From contig NZ_FOVE01000003.1 in the NCBI RefSeq assembly GCF_900115065.1, positions 62,001 to 126,000 of the forward strand: 64,000 nt of DNA. Reading direction: 5' to 3'. Positions 17,458-26,849 of this stretch are shown here, one piece after another. The notes beneath the pieces are model-generated. The model searched no databases and was not told where the DNA came from. It worked only from the letters and a program-made list of their open reading frames with translations. A program made the position numbers and the translations under genes. Source of the stretch: Formivibrio citricus (GTDB lineage: Bacteria; Pseudomonadota; Gammaproteobacteria; Burkholderiales; Chitinibacteraceae). The stretch's first letter is position 1, and the number at the start of each line of letters is the position of its first letter.

Positions 17458-18543
17458 TTATTCCTCCATACCGAAGCGCAGCGCCCATTTCAAATCGGGG
17501 CCAACTGCTTCTTTTTCGACCCGTGTCGGGCACAATTTTTCGGTCAGGCTGGCCAATCCCAGATTTGCCACACCCTTCGCCGGATCGCCGATCAGCACCG
17601 GCGCCTGGTAAATCACCCATTCGTCAACCAGCCCGGCCCTGGCAAACGCACCGGCCAGTTCGGCACCGGCCTCGACGGTCACTTCGTTGCAGCCGCGCCG
17701 ACCCAGTTCCAGCAGCAAAGCCATCAGATCGACACGGCCATTTACCGGCAAGCACATCACTTCCGCCCCCGCCGCTTCGAGCGCTGTGCGGCGAGCGGCG
17801 TTTTCTTCCGCACAAACAACCAGCACACCGGGCGTCTGCAACAATTTGGCCGAAGGCGGCATGCGCAGGCGGCTATCCAGCACCACGCGCAAGGGTTGGC
17901 GGCCGATAGCGAAATCGCGCACCGTCAGTTGCGGATCGTCCGCCAGCACGGTGCCGATGCCGGTCAGCATCGCGCATGAACGCGCCCGCAGCTTCTGCAC
18001 GTCGGCCCGCGACTCGGGGCTGGTGATCCACTGCGACTGGCCGTTCGGCAAGGCGGTGCGGCCATCAAGGCTGCAGCCGGTCTTGATCCGCAACCATGGC
18101 CGATCGCGCGTCATGCGGCTGACAAAGCCGATGTTGAGTTCACGCGCCTCGGCCTCCAGTAAACCGCTTTCGACCGCGATTCCTGCAGCCGCCAGCCGGG
18201 CCAGCCCGTTGCCGGCCACTTGCGGATTCGGATCCTGCATCGCAGCGACCACGCGCGCGACACCTGCCGCAATCAGCGCATCGGCGCACGGCGGTGTGCG
18301 GCCGTGGTGGCTGCAGGGCTCCAGCGTCACATACGCCGTCGCGCCGCGTGCAAGTTCGCCGGCGGCACGCAGGGCATGCACCTCGGCATGCGGCTCTCCG
18401 GCACGTTCATGCCAACCTTCGGCGATGATCTTTCCGTCCCGCACAATCACGCACCCGACGCGCGGATTGGGCGTGGTGGTATACAACCCGCGCGCGGCCA
18501 GTTCGAGCGCGCGGCGCATGAACGGTTCGTCGGGCAGACTCAC
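17458..18543 (-). CDS. ribD: Bifunctional pyrimidine deaminase/reductase RibD
   Basis: RibD performs the second and third steps of riboflavin synthesis. The start is GTG 18543, whose GTGA overlaps the upstream stop codon and which has GGAG six bases before it. The longer frame upstream lacks homology. In 361 residues the deaminase domain shows H-x-E (GEPHAEVHALR) and PCSHHGRTPPCADALI zinc ligands. The reductase domain (about 145-355) has KTGCSLDGRTALPNGQSQWIT and VTVEAGAELAGAFARAGLVDE. Expression is probably coupled to the amidotransferase gene before it. Confidence 0.96.
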   Translation of the reverse strand: MSLPDEPFMRRALELAARGLYTTTPNPRVGCVIVRDGKIIAEGWHERAGEPHAEVHALRAAGELARGATAYVTLEPCSHHGRTPPCADALIAAGVARVVAAMQDPNPQVAGNGLARLAAAGIAVESGLLEAEARELNIGFVSRMTRDRPWLRIKTGCSLDGRTALPNGQSQWITSPESRADVQKLRARSCAMLTGIGTVLADDPQLTVRDFAIGRQPLRVVLDSRLRMPPSAKLLQTPGVLVVCAEENAARRTALEAAGAEVMCLPVNGRVDLMALLLELGRRGCNEVTVEAGAELAGAFARAGLVDEWVIYQAPVLIGDPAKGVANLGLASLTEKLCPTRVEKEAVGPDLKWALRFGMEE

Positions 18544-19256
18544 GCCAGCTCCGTATCCAGCCATTCGGCCAGACAGGCTCGTGCCTGTTGCGTCAGCCGC
18601 TCGCCCATGGCGTGGCTTTGCTGGCGCAACGATTGCAAATCCATTTTGATGGCGTTCAATTCGCCAGCATGGCCGATCAGCCATTGCTCGACGCGCGCAT
18701 GGTCGAATTCCGGGTGGCACTGGAAAGCCAGCGCCTTTTCACCCCAGGCGTAGACCTGATTGGGATAGAGCGCGCTCGATGCCAGCAGCGTCGCGCCGTC
18801 GGGCAAATCGAAGGTGTCGCCATGCCAGTGCAGCATGTCCGTGAGTTCGCCGGCCAGATGGCGCACGGGCGAAGCTTTGCCGGCTTCGGTCAGCGCAAGC
18901 GGCGCCCAGCCGATTTCCTTGCCGTATCCCGGATAGACCTTCGCCCCCAGCGCCGCCGCCATCAGTTGCGCACCAAGGCAGATACCCAGCGTGGCGCGCC
19001 CCTGGCGCAGCCAGTCGCCGACAACCTCGATTTCCTCCGCAAGCCACGGATAGGCCGCGGTTTCGTAAACGCCGATGGGGCCGCCCAGCACGACCAGCAG
19101 ATCGCCCTGACCCGCTTGCGACAACCCGGCCAGCGAATCCACGCCGGCTTCGAGATAGCGAACCGCCAGTCCACGCTCTGCAAACAGAATGGAAAGCGAA
19201 CCGAGGTCTTCGAACGCCAAATGGCGGATGACCCAGACCACACGCGATGCACTCAT
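18540..19256 (-). CDS. Class I glutamine amidotransferase-like protein
   Basis: This is a triad glutamine amidotransferase-fold protein resembling GMP synthase N-terminal domains. The 238-residue protein has the nucleophile Cys93 in [10 protein letters not shown] and the His181-Glu183 pair in CHPEFD. The oxyanion-type motif [11 protein letters not shown] is also present, so the hydrolase triad looks complete. No synthetase domain is fused, so the ammonia acceptor is unknown. It lies between nrdR and ribD with 4-bp overlaps on both sides. Related stand-alone proteins are often annotated only as glutamine amidotransferase. Confidence 0.9.
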   Translation of the reverse strand: MSASRVVWVIRHLAFEDLGSLSILFAERGLAVRYLEAGVDSLAGLSQAGQGDLLVVLGGPIGVYETAAYPWLAEEIEVVGDWLRQGRATLGICLGAQLMAAALGAKVYPGYGKEIGWAPLALTEAGKASPVRHLAGELTDMLHWHGDTFDLPDGATLLASSALYPNQVYAWGEKALAFQCHPEFDHARVEQWLIGHAGELNAIKMDLQSLRQQSHAMGERLTQQARACLAEWLDTELA

Positions 19257-19705
19257 TCCCTGGTTGCCTCCTTGATGGCGTCGCGAAAATCGTCCAGATC
19301 CTGGAAGCTGCGATACACCGAGGCGAAGCGCACGTAGGCCACCTTGTCGAGCTTGGCGAGTTCCTTCATCACCAGCTCGCCGATCTGGCGCGACGGGATT
19401 TCGCGCTCTCCGGCCGAGAGAATCTTGTGGATGATGCGCTCAATCGCCTCGTCGACCAACTGCGTCGGCACCGGGCGCTTGTGCAGCGCGCGCTGGAAGC
19501 TCACCCGCACCTTGTCGCGGTCGAACTCGACGCGCTGGCCGTTCTGCTTGACCACTTGCGGCATGCGCACTTCGGCGGTTTCGTAGGTGGTGAATCGTTT
19601 TTCGCAGGCGGTACAGCGGCGGCGGCGGCGAATGGCATCGCCTTCTTCGGAAACGCGGGAATCGACGACCTGGGTATCGGGAGAACCACAGAAGGGACAT
19701 TTCAT
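19253..19705 (-). CDS. nrdR: Transcriptional repressor NrdR
   Basis: NrdR is an ATP/dATP-sensing repressor of ribonucleotide reductase genes. The 150-residue protein has the N-terminal zinc ribbon [17 protein letters not shown]...[16 protein letters not shown] (four cysteines), followed by an ATP-cone domain. No ribonucleotide reductase gene is in the window. It lies between glyA and the amidotransferase gene; glyA-nrdR proximity is common in proteobacteria. Confidence 0.97.
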   Translation of the reverse strand: MKCPFCGSPDTQVVDSRVSEEGDAIRRRRRCTACEKRFTTYETAEVRMPQVVKQNGQRVEFDRDKVRVSFQRALHKRPVPTQLVDEAIERIIHKILSAGEREIPSRQIGELVMKELAKLDKVAYVRFASVYRSFQDLDDFRDAIKEATRE

Positions 19706-19746
19706 GGGAGCAACTCCCCGGGATCAAAGAACGAGATAAACGGCAA

Positions 19747-19807
19747 GTGGGGAGTGGTTAGTCGGGAGTGGCAAAAAACCACTCTCTACTCCCCATTCCC
19801 CACTCCC
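19747..19807. repeat. Imperfect palindrome between glyA and nrdR
   Basis: Arms built from GGGGAGTGG / GGGAGTGG (19747-19771) face CCACTCTC / CCCCACTCC (19779-19807) around a CAAAAAA loop. It could act as a weak terminator or an mRNA-stability hairpin between glyA and nrdR. It fills most of a 107-bp gap. Confidence 0.55.
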
Positions 19808-19812
19808 GGATT

Positions 19813-21060
19813 TTAGGCGCCGTAAACCGGGAACCGGGCAGTCAGCGCCGTCACCTTGGCCGCGACAGCAGCAATATTGGCCTCGTCTTCCGGCTTGTCG
19901 AGCACATCGGCAATCAGGTTGGCCACCAGAATCGCTTCTTCTTCCTTGAAGCCGCGCGTGGTGATGGCCGGGCTGCCGATACGGATGCCGGAAGTCACGA
20001 ACGGGCTTTCCGGATCGTTCGGGATCGAGTTCTTGTTGACGGTGATGTGCGCCTTGCCCAGCGCAGCATCGGCAGCCTTGCCGGTCAAGCCTTTCGGGCG
20101 CAGGTCGACGAGGAACACGTGCGATTCGGTACGGCCGGAGATGATGCGCAGACCGCGTTCGGCCAGCGTCTTGGCCATGGCATCGGCATTCTTGCGAACC
20201 TGTTCCTGATAGGTCTTGAATTCCGGCTCCATCGCTTCCTTGAACGCGACAGCCTTGGCGGCGATCACGTGCATCAGCGGGCCGCCTTGCAGCGCTGGGA
20301 ACACGCTGGAATTCAGTTGTTTCTCATATTCGGCCTTGGCCATGATTACGCCACCGCGCGGACCGCGCAGCGTCTTGTGCGTGGTGGAGGTCACGAAATC
20401 GGCATGCGGCACCGGGTTCGGATAAACACCAGCCGCGACCAGACCGGCATAGTGCGCCATGTCGACCATGAAATAGGCGCCAACTTTTTTGGCAATCTCG
20501 GCCATACGCGCCCAGTCAAAACGCAGGGCATAGGCAGAAGCGCCGCCAATCAGGAGCTTCGGCTTGTGCTCCAGCGCAATGCGCTCCATCTCGTCGTAAT
20601 CGATTTCTTCTTTGTCGTTGAGGCCGTAGGGGATGATATTGAACAGCTTACCCGACAGGTTGGCCGGCGAACCATGAGTCAAATGGCCGCCATGGCCCAA
20701 GTTCATGCCCATCACAGTATCGCCCGGCTTCAGGAAAGCAAAGTAGACTGCCTGGTTGGCTTGCGACCCGGAATGCGGCTGTACGTTGGCATATTCAGCA
20801 CCGAAGATCTGCTTCAGGCGATCAATGGCAATCTGCTCGACTACGTCCACATGTTCGCAACCACCGTAGAAACGCTTGCCCGGGTAACCTTCTGCATACT
20901 TGTTGGTCAGTTGCGAACCCTGTGCTTCCATCACGGCGGCGGAAACATAGTTTTCGGAAGCGATCAACTCGATATGATCCTGCTGGCGAACACACTCGGC
21001 CTGCATGGCTGCAGCGAGTTCAGCATCGTATTTGGCGATAGTAAGAGACTTGGAGAACAT
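19813..21060 (-). CDS. glyA: Serine hydroxymethyltransferase
   Basis: GlyA is a PLP enzyme that interconverts serine and glycine and charges tetrahydrofolate with one-carbon units. The start at ATG 21060 ([19 protein letters not shown]) gives the normal 415 residues. Motifs include [39 protein letters not shown], the PLP lysine in [14 protein letters not shown] and VNKNSIPND. Upstream is a decayed transposase, so the gene probably has its own promoter near 21070-21110. Confidence 0.98.
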   Translation of the reverse strand: MFSKSLTIAKYDAELAAAMQAECVRQQDHIELIASENYVSAAVMEAQGSQLTNKYAEGYPGKRFYGGCEHVDVVEQIAIDRLKQIFGAEYANVQPHSGSQANQAVYFAFLKPGDTVMGMNLGHGGHLTHGSPANLSGKLFNIIPYGLNDKEEIDYDEMERIALEHKPKLLIGGASAYALRFDWARMAEIAKKVGAYFMVDMAHYAGLVAAGVYPNPVPHADFVTSTTHKTLRGPRGGVIMAKAEYEKQLNSSVFPALQGGPLMHVIAAKAVAFKEAMEPEFKTYQEQVRKNADAMAKTLAERGLRIISGRTESHVFLVDLRPKGLTGKAADAALGKAHITVNKNSIPNDPESPFVTSGIRIGSPAITTRGFKEEEAILVANLIADVLDKPEDEANIAAVAAKVTALTARFPVYGA

Positions 21061-21179
21061 GGCGAAGTCTTGAGTGGTTGATTGTGAAGCGCGGATTTTA
21101 GCATGCCATATCACAATTCCGGATGTGAGAAATGCTCCGCTGTCGATGAAACGGCTTCATGCCCCAGGGAAAGCCCCTG

Positions 21180-21535
21180 CAATTGCAACGAAGGCGCATG
21201 GCCGCGCCCTGTGGCGTCCGAAATGGACCTGTGCAGACCAGCCCTGGAGCCTATGCTGAATTTTTGTGCAAATACGGCTGAGACCAAATTACCAAAGCGC
21301 GAACTGCGCCGTTGGCGGTCGTAAAAAATCTCGATGCCCTCCCCAAATCGATGCTCCGCCCGCCCAGTCAGTCGACACTTCCCCTCGACGACATGGGGCC
21401 TGCATACCCAATTGATCAACCAGTTTGCAGCAGCAATGTGAACAATACATGGCGGCCTCGATCCGAATGCAGAATCAACCCCACTGGTGGCCATTTCCAT
21501 TTCACCGTTTTCCAAAAGACTTGGCTAACCAGTTC
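21180..21535 (-). pseudogene. Decayed IS3-family transposase (OrfB C-terminal part)
   Basis: This 570-bp gap holds transposase fragments on the minus strand. Around 21457-21475 one frame reads GLILHSDRGRH, the IS3-family GLIHHSDRGSQY catalytic motif. Around 21309-21340 another frame reads GEGIEIFYDRQRRSSRFGNL, matching the C-terminal YIEIFYNRQRRHSALGYL motif. The two pieces are in different frames, stops interrupt them, and the usual SMSRKGNCWDNA block between them is scrambled. No terminal inverted repeats or target duplication could be identified, so this is a remnant, not a mobile element. Confidence 0.8.
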
Positions 21536-21589
21536 CTCCACTCAGCCACTAACCCACTGATAAAACAAGTTTTACCAGGCAACAAAACC

Positions 21590-21621
21590 GCAAGGGCGCT
21601 ATAATCGCGCCCTTGCTTTTT
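21590..21621 (+). promoter_or_regulatory. Hairpin with TATAAT loop upstream of the YgiQ gene
   Basis: A perfect 10-bp stem GCAAGGGCGC / GCGCCCTTGC encloses the loop TATAATC and is followed by TTTTT, ending 12 bases before the ATG. It has the form of an intrinsic terminator. Its loop carries a consensus -10 hexamer, but no good -35 is seen at 16-18 bp upstream. It may be a leader attenuator or an insulator. Confidence 0.5.
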
Positions 21622-21632
21622 GAGTTTCCCCC

Positions 21633-23795
21633 ATGCAGCCCGCCAAGAACATTTTCAGCTACCGCAAATACTGGGCCAGCCGCTTCGGCACCGCGCCGTT
21701 CCTGCCCATGAGCCGCGCAGAAATGGATGCGCTCGGCTGGGATAGCTGCGACGTGATCCTGGTGACCGGCGATGCCTATGTCGACCACCCGAGCTTTGCC
21801 ATGGCGATCATCGGCCGCCTGCTGGAAGCGCAGGGGTTCCGCGTCGGCATCATCAGCCAGCCGGACTGGAAATCGGCAGACGATTTCAAAAAACTCGGCA
21901 AACCCAACCTGTTTTGGGGCGTGAGCGCCGGCAACATGGATTCGATGATCAACCGCTACACGTCGGACCGGAAAACCCGCTCCGACGATGCCTACACGCC
22001 CAACGCCGAGCCCGGAAAGCGCCCGGACCGGGCCGTGGTGGTGTACTCGCAGCGCTGCCGCGAAGCGTTCCCCGATGTGCCGATCCTGATCGGCGGCATC
22101 GAAGCCAGCCTGCGCCGCATCGCGCATTACGATTACTGGAGCGAAAAGGTACGCCGCTCGGTACTGGTCGACTCCAAGGCCGATCTGCTGCTCTATGGCA
22201 ACGCCGAACGCGCGCTGGTCGAAATCGCGCACCGCATCGCCCGCAAGGAGCCGGTGAGCGAAATCACCGACGTGCGCGGCACCGCGTTCATGCTCAGAAA
22301 ATGGCCGGAAGGCTTTGCCGAGATCGATTCGACCGATCTCGACCGGCCGGGCCGCATCGAGCCGCACATCAACCCGTATGCCGAAGAGCCGGCACAGGCC
22401 ACCACCGATCCCGGCACGCAGCCGCTGCGCTTCGTTCCCAAGCCCCGGCTCGACCGAAGCCACTGCGCCGTCCGCCTGCCGAGCTACGAGCAGGTCTGCA
22501 ACGACCGCGTGCTGTATGCTCACGCCTCGCGCGTCATGCACCTCGAACTCAACCCCGGCAACGCCCGGGCGCTGGTGCAGCGCCACGGCGAGCGCGATGT
22601 CTGGATCAACCCGCCGCCGATCCCGCTGACCACGCCGGAAATCGATGGCGTGTTCGACCTGCCCTACCAGCGCATTCCGCACCCGTCCTACCAGGGTGCC
22701 AAGCTGCCGGCCTACGAGATGATCCGCTTCTCGGTCAATATCATGCGCGGCTGTTTCGGCGGCTGCGCCTTTTGCTCGATCACCGAGCACGAAGGCCGCA
22801 TCATCCAGAACCGCAGTGAGGAATCGATCCTGCACGAGATCGAAACCATCCGCGATACCGTACCCGGCTTTACCGGCATCATCTCCGACATCGGCGGCCC
22901 CACGGCCAACATGTACCGGCTGCACTGCAAAGACCCGAAGATCGAATCTGCCTGCCGCAAGTTCTCCTGCGTGTTCCCCGGCATTTGCAAGAACCTCAAC
23001 ACCGACCACGCGCCGCTGATTGCGCTCTACCGTAAAGCACGTGCGCTCAAGGGCATCAAGAAGATCCTGATCGGTTCCGGCGTGCGCTACGACCTCGCCG
23101 TCGAATCGCCGGAATACGTCAAGGAACTGGTCACCCACCATGTCGGCGGCTACCTCAAGATCGCCCCCGAGCATGTCGCCGAAGGCCCGCTTTCCAAGAT
23201 GATGAAACCGGGTATCGGCACCTACGACAAGTTCAAGCTGCTATTCGACAAGTTCTCCAAGGAAGCGGGCAAGGAACAATACCTGATCCCCTACTTCATC
23301 GCCGCGCATCCGGGCACGAACGACGATGACATGCTGGAGCTCGCGCTCTGGCTCAAGAAGAACGGCTTCCGCCTCGACCAGGTGCAGAACTTCCTGCCCA
23401 GCCCCATGGCGCTCGCCTCGACCATGTACCACAGCGGCAAGAACCCGCTCAGCCCGGTCACCCACGATTCGGAAGAGGTCTTCACCGCCAAGAAAGCTGT
23501 CACTCGCCGCCTGCACAAGGCCTTCCTGCGCTACCACGATCCGGAAAACTGGCCACTCTTGCGCGAAGCCCTGCAACGTATGGGCCGCCGCGACCTGATC
23601 GGCAACGGCAAGCATCATCTGGTGCCATGGTTCCAACCCGCCGGCACCGGTCAGAAAAGCGAAGGCGCCCGCAAACCCGAACCTCGCCCCGCCGGCGGCA
23701 AGGCACTGGCCCGCCCGGTCGGAACCAAAACACCGCCGCGCAGACCGCTGGCCGGCAAGCCGGCAGGGAAACCGGCGGGGAAGCGCAAGCCGTAG
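21633..23795 (+). CDS. YgiQ family radical SAM protein (UPF0313)
   Basis: This is a large radical SAM enzyme of the YgiQ family; its reaction is not established. The 720-residue protein has an N-terminal cobalamin-binding-like region ([21 protein letters not shown]). The radical SAM [4Fe-4S] motif CFGGCAFC comes about residue 375, then a TIM-barrel ([35 protein letters not shown]). The last 60 residues are a Lys/Arg/Pro/Ala-rich low-complexity tail ([13 protein letters not shown]), typical for this family. It appears monocistronic. Confidence 0.93.
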   Translation: MQPAKNIFSYRKYWASRFGTAPFLPMSRAEMDALGWDSCDVILVTGDAYVDHPSFAMAIIGRLLEAQGFRVGIISQPDWKSADDFKKLGKPNLFWGVSAGNMDSMINRYTSDRKTRSDDAYTPNAEPGKRPDRAVVVYSQRCREAFPDVPILIGGIEASLRRIAHYDYWSEKVRRSVLVDSKADLLLYGNAERALVEIAHRIARKEPVSEITDVRGTAFMLRKWPEGFAEIDSTDLDRPGRIEPHINPYAEEPAQATTDPGTQPLRFVPKPRLDRSHCAVRLPSYEQVCNDRVLYAHASRVMHLELNPGNARALVQRHGERDVWINPPPIPLTTPEIDGVFDLPYQRIPHPSYQGAKLPAYEMIRFSVNIMRGCFGGCAFCSITEHEGRIIQNRSEESILHEIETIRDTVPGFTGIISDIGGPTANMYRLHCKDPKIESACRKFSCVFPGICKNLNTDHAPLIALYRKARALKGIKKILIGSGVRYDLAVESPEYVKELVTHHVGGYLKIAPEHVAEGPLSKMMKPGIGTYDKFKLLFDKFSKEAGKEQYLIPYFIAAHPGTNDDDMLELALWLKKNGFRLDQVQNFLPSPMALASTMYHSGKNPLSPVTHDSEEVFTAKKAVTRRLHKAFLRYHDPENWPLLREALQRMGRRDLIGNGKHHLVPWFQPAGTGQKSEGARKPEPRPAGGKALARPVGTKTPPRRPLAGKPAGKPAGKRKP

Positions 23796-23970
23796 ATACA
23801 AGCCGAACCTGCCCTGATTCCGTTCATGACAAGTCTAACGAACCATGAGCGGAATCGACTCCGCTGCTCGTACCAGATTTACCCCCTTGCATCCCCAAAC
23901 AATGCCCGCATATATATCCGAGTAAAATACTCGATTAATAGTGCAGATGCGGCTTGTCTGCCGGATGCCC

Positions 23971-25431
23971 ATGCCTCACACACTGCATCGATTCGTTCCT
24001 TATTCGCGCTTTGGCACATTGCCAGAGGCGCTCTATACCCGTCTTTCGGCCACGCCGGTTCGTGCACCACGCCTGCTGGCGTGGAATGCCCCATTGGCAG
24101 CGCATCTTGGCTTTGAACCCGATCCGGCCGCGCAGCCCCATCTGGCAGAAATTCTGGCCGGCAACCGGCTGCCAGAGTCGGCCAGCCCGTTAGCCAGTGT
24201 TTATTCCGGGCATCAGTTCGGTTCCTATGTGCCGCAACTGGGTGACGGGCGCGCGCTGCTGATCGGGGAACATGCCACACCGGATGGCGAGATTCTGGAG
24301 CTCCAGCTCAAGGGCGCCGGCCCGACGCCGTATTCGCGCGGGGCAGACGGGCGTTCGGTACTGCGCTCGGCCATTCGGGAATATCTGGCTTCGGAAGCCC
24401 TGCATGGTCTGGGCATTCCGACCACGCGCGCATTGGGGCTGGTCGGATCGGACGACATGGTTCTGAGGGAAGCCCCGGAGCCGCTGGCAGTCCTGTTGCG
24501 GGTAGCGCCCAGCTTTGTGCGCTTTGGCCATTTCGAGTTCTGCTACTGGTCGGGCGACCATGCCACGTTGCGCCAGTTGGCCGACTGGGTGATTGAACAC
24601 TTCTACCCGGCCTGCCGGGATGATCCGGCCCCCTATGCCGCACTGTTGCGGGAAGTCAGCGAACGCACCGCAGCGCTGATCGCCCGTTGGCAGGCGGTCG
24701 GGTTCTGCCATGGTGTGATGAACTCCGACAACATGTCGATTCTCGGGCTCACGCTCGATTACGGTCCTTTCGGCTTTATGAATGGCTTCAACGCCCAGCA
24801 CATCTGCAACCACTCCGACACCCTCGGTCGCTACGCCTACCACCGCCAACCGGAGATCAGTCTGTGGAACCTGTATTGCCTGGCGCAGGCGCTTACCCCG
24901 CTATGCGAGCAAGATGCGCTCAACGACGTACTGAAAGACTACCAAGCCGTATTCGAAGCCCGCTACGGAGAGCAGATGCAAGCAAAACTGGGTCTGAAAA
25001 CCTGGATGGAAAGCGACTGGGAACTTCTGGGCCGCTTGCTGGTTCTGCTGCAGCAATCCGGCACGGACTGGACGATTTTCTGGCGCGCGCTGAGCCAGCT
25101 GGATACCGCTGCGTCGCGGCTGCGGGACATGTTTATCGACCGCGAAGCCTTCGATGCCTGGACGCAGGATTATCTGGCCCGACTGGAATTGGACGGTACT
25201 CCCCGTGAGGACCGTGTTGCGCGCATGAATACTTGCAACCCGGTCTATGTACTACGCAACCATCTGGCCGAAACTGCCATCCGCAAGGCACAGGACGAAC
25301 AGGACACCAGCGAAATCGAACGTCTGCGGCGCTGTCTTTCCGAGCCTTTCCGCGAACAAGCGGAATTTGCCGATTACGCGCTTCCGCCACCGGACTGGGC
25401 CAGCGAAATCAGCGTCAGTTGCTCGTCGTAA
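23971..25431 (+). CDS. selO: Protein adenylyltransferase SelO (YdiU)
   Basis: SelO is a pseudokinase-fold enzyme that transfers AMP to protein hydroxyl groups, linked in other bacteria and mitochondria to redox stress. Conserved blocks are VYSGHQFGSYVPQLGDGRA, LKGAGPTPYSRGADGRSVL, IREYLASEALHGLGIPTTRAL, HGVMNSDNMSILGLTLDYGPFGF and the C-terminal PPDW...SVSCSS with the conserved redox Cys. The start is uncertain: ATGs at 23965 and 23971 and a GTG at 23941 are all in frame. Position 23971 best matches the family N-terminus. The length, about 486 residues, is normal. Confidence 0.93.
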   Translation: MPHTLHRFVPYSRFGTLPEALYTRLSATPVRAPRLLAWNAPLAAHLGFEPDPAAQPHLAEILAGNRLPESASPLASVYSGHQFGSYVPQLGDGRALLIGEHATPDGEILELQLKGAGPTPYSRGADGRSVLRSAIREYLASEALHGLGIPTTRALGLVGSDDMVLREAPEPLAVLLRVAPSFVRFGHFEFCYWSGDHATLRQLADWVIEHFYPACRDDPAPYAALLREVSERTAALIARWQAVGFCHGVMNSDNMSILGLTLDYGPFGFMNGFNAQHICNHSDTLGRYAYHRQPEISLWNLYCLAQALTPLCEQDALNDVLKDYQAVFEARYGEQMQAKLGLKTWMESDWELLGRLLVLLQQSGTDWTIFWRALSQLDTAASRLRDMFIDREAFDAWTQDYLARLELDGTPREDRVARMNTCNPVYVLRNHLAETAIRKAQDEQDTSEIERLRRCLSEPFREQAEFADYALPPPDWASEISVSCSS

Positions 25432-25501
25432 ACCCGAAAACAAGCTTCATAAGCCGGCTCCACAGCCTATGATCTAAACATCCCTATCCAGGAGAATACC
25501 C

Positions 25502-26599
25502 ATGCCGCTCGATCACCTGTTTTCCCCTCTTTCTTTGGGAACCGTTTCGCTGAAAAACCGCCTGATCATGGCGCCGATGACCCGCTCGCGCGCAGGGCAG
25601 CCGGGCGACGTACCCACGTCGCTCAATGCGGAATACTATGCCCAGCGCGCCGGGGCAGGGCTGATTGTCACCGAGGCTTCGCAGATTTCCCGGCAGGGGC
25701 AAGGTTATGCCTGGACGCCGGGCATCTATACCGATGCGCAGGAAAAGGGCTGGAAGGGCGTAGTCGATGCCGTGCATGCCAAGGGCGGTAAGATCGCCTT
25801 GCAGTTGTGGCATGTCGGGCGGATTTCGCACCATCTGCTGCAGGCCAACGCCGTAGCGCCCGTTGCCCCCTCGCCCGTCCGCGCCGAGAATTCCAAAAGC
25901 TTTGTTGTTCTGCCAGACGGGACGCCTGCCAATGTGCCCTGCGATGAACCGCGCTCCCTGTCCAGCGCCGAAATCCCCGGCCTGATCGACGATTTCGTGC
26001 GCGCTGCGCGTCGTGCCCGCAGGGCCGGATTTGATCTGGTCGAGGTGCATGCGGCCAACGGCTATCTGCTGAACCAGTTCCTTTCGCCCAACACCAACCA
26101 GCGCACCGATCAGTACGGCGGCGATCTGGAAAACCGGGCACGGCTGGTATTGGAAATCATCGACGCCATTGGTGAAGAAATCGGCTTCGACCGCATCGGC
26201 GTGCGCCTATCTCCGGGCGGAGTTTTCAACGACATGGACGATCCGCAGAGCGAGGACATGGCGCTGTATCTGGGCAGTGAATTCACCCGGCGCGGTTTGG
26301 CTTACCTGCACATCGCCGAGCCGGACTGGGCAGGCGGGCAGCCCTTGAGCGCCGAATTCCGTCGCGATTTGCGCCTGGCCTTCCCCGGTTGCCTGATCTA
26401 CTGCGGCAACTATACGGCAGAAAAAGCCGAAGCGGTCATTGCCGCCGGGATCGCCAACGCGATCGCGTTTGGTCGCCCCTTCATCGCCAACCCCGATCTT
26501 CCCAGGCGGTTCCAGGAAAACGCGCCGCTCAATACACCCGATCCCGACAAATTCTACGGCGGCGGTGCCGAGGGTTACACAGATTACCCGACGCTTTGA
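25502..26599 (+). CDS. Old Yellow Enzyme family alkene reductase
   Basis: This is an FMN-dependent, NAD(P)H-using ene-reductase of the NemA/OYE class, acting on electrophilic alkenes or nitro compounds. The 365-residue TIM barrel shows LKNRLIMAPMTRSRA, LWHVGRISHHLLQ, DFVRAARRARRAGFDLVEVHAANGYL, LNQFLSPNTNQRTDQYGGDLENRAR and AFGRPFIANPDLP. CAGGAGAA precedes the ATG. A strong terminator follows. The physiological substrate is unknown. Confidence 0.95.
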   Translation: MPLDHLFSPLSLGTVSLKNRLIMAPMTRSRAGQPGDVPTSLNAEYYAQRAGAGLIVTEASQISRQGQGYAWTPGIYTDAQEKGWKGVVDAVHAKGGKIALQLWHVGRISHHLLQANAVAPVAPSPVRAENSKSFVVLPDGTPANVPCDEPRSLSSAEIPGLIDDFVRAARRARRAGFDLVEVHAANGYLLNQFLSPNTNQRTDQYGGDLENRARLVLEIIDAIGEEIGFDRIGVRLSPGGVFNDMDDPQSEDMALYLGSEFTRRGLAYLHIAEPDWAGGQPLSAEFRRDLRLAFPGCLIYCGNYTAEKAEAVIAAGIANAIAFGRPFIANPDLPRRFQENAPLNTPDPDKFYGGGAEGYTDYPTL

Positions 26600-26611
26600 A
26601 TGGCTCGCATG

Positions 26612-26650
26612 AAAAACCCGGAGCGCTCAAAGCGCTCCGGGTTTTTATTT
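26612..26650 (+). terminator. Intrinsic terminator after the OYE gene
   Basis: A 16-bp perfect stem AAAAACCCGGAGCGCT / AGCGCTCCGGGTTTTT with a CAA loop is followed by ATTTT. Confidence 0.95.
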
Positions 26651-26685
26651 TCGCAACAATATCCAGGCAAAGCCGAGGTGGCTTT

Positions 26686-26829
26686 AGAACCTGTTTACGA
26701 TCTATGGCGAGAAACCATCAGCGGGGTGAAGAGCAGCGCAAAAACCGGGGTGCACAAGGAGTACATGAGGATTCCGAGCAGCACATGAGCCCCGATCACG
26801 GTTTCGCAGCAAGAGCGTGAACAGGTTCT
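26686..26829. repeat. MITE-like element B, copy 1
   Basis: This 144-bp element has 18-bp terminal inverted repeats, AGAACCTGTTTACGATCT at the left and the complement of AGAACCTGTTCACGCTCT at the right (16 of 18 match). It is colinear with copy 2 at 30308 (14 mismatches, no gaps by my count). It lies just beyond the 3' end of glgA and codes for nothing credible. Confidence 0.85.
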
Positions 26830-26849
26830 TACCCGTTGCAGAACACAAA

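Noticed and set aside
21549-23174. 541-codon frame opposite the YgiQ gene
   Set aside because: It is the antisense of a gene with a clear CxxxxCxxC-like radical SAM motif.
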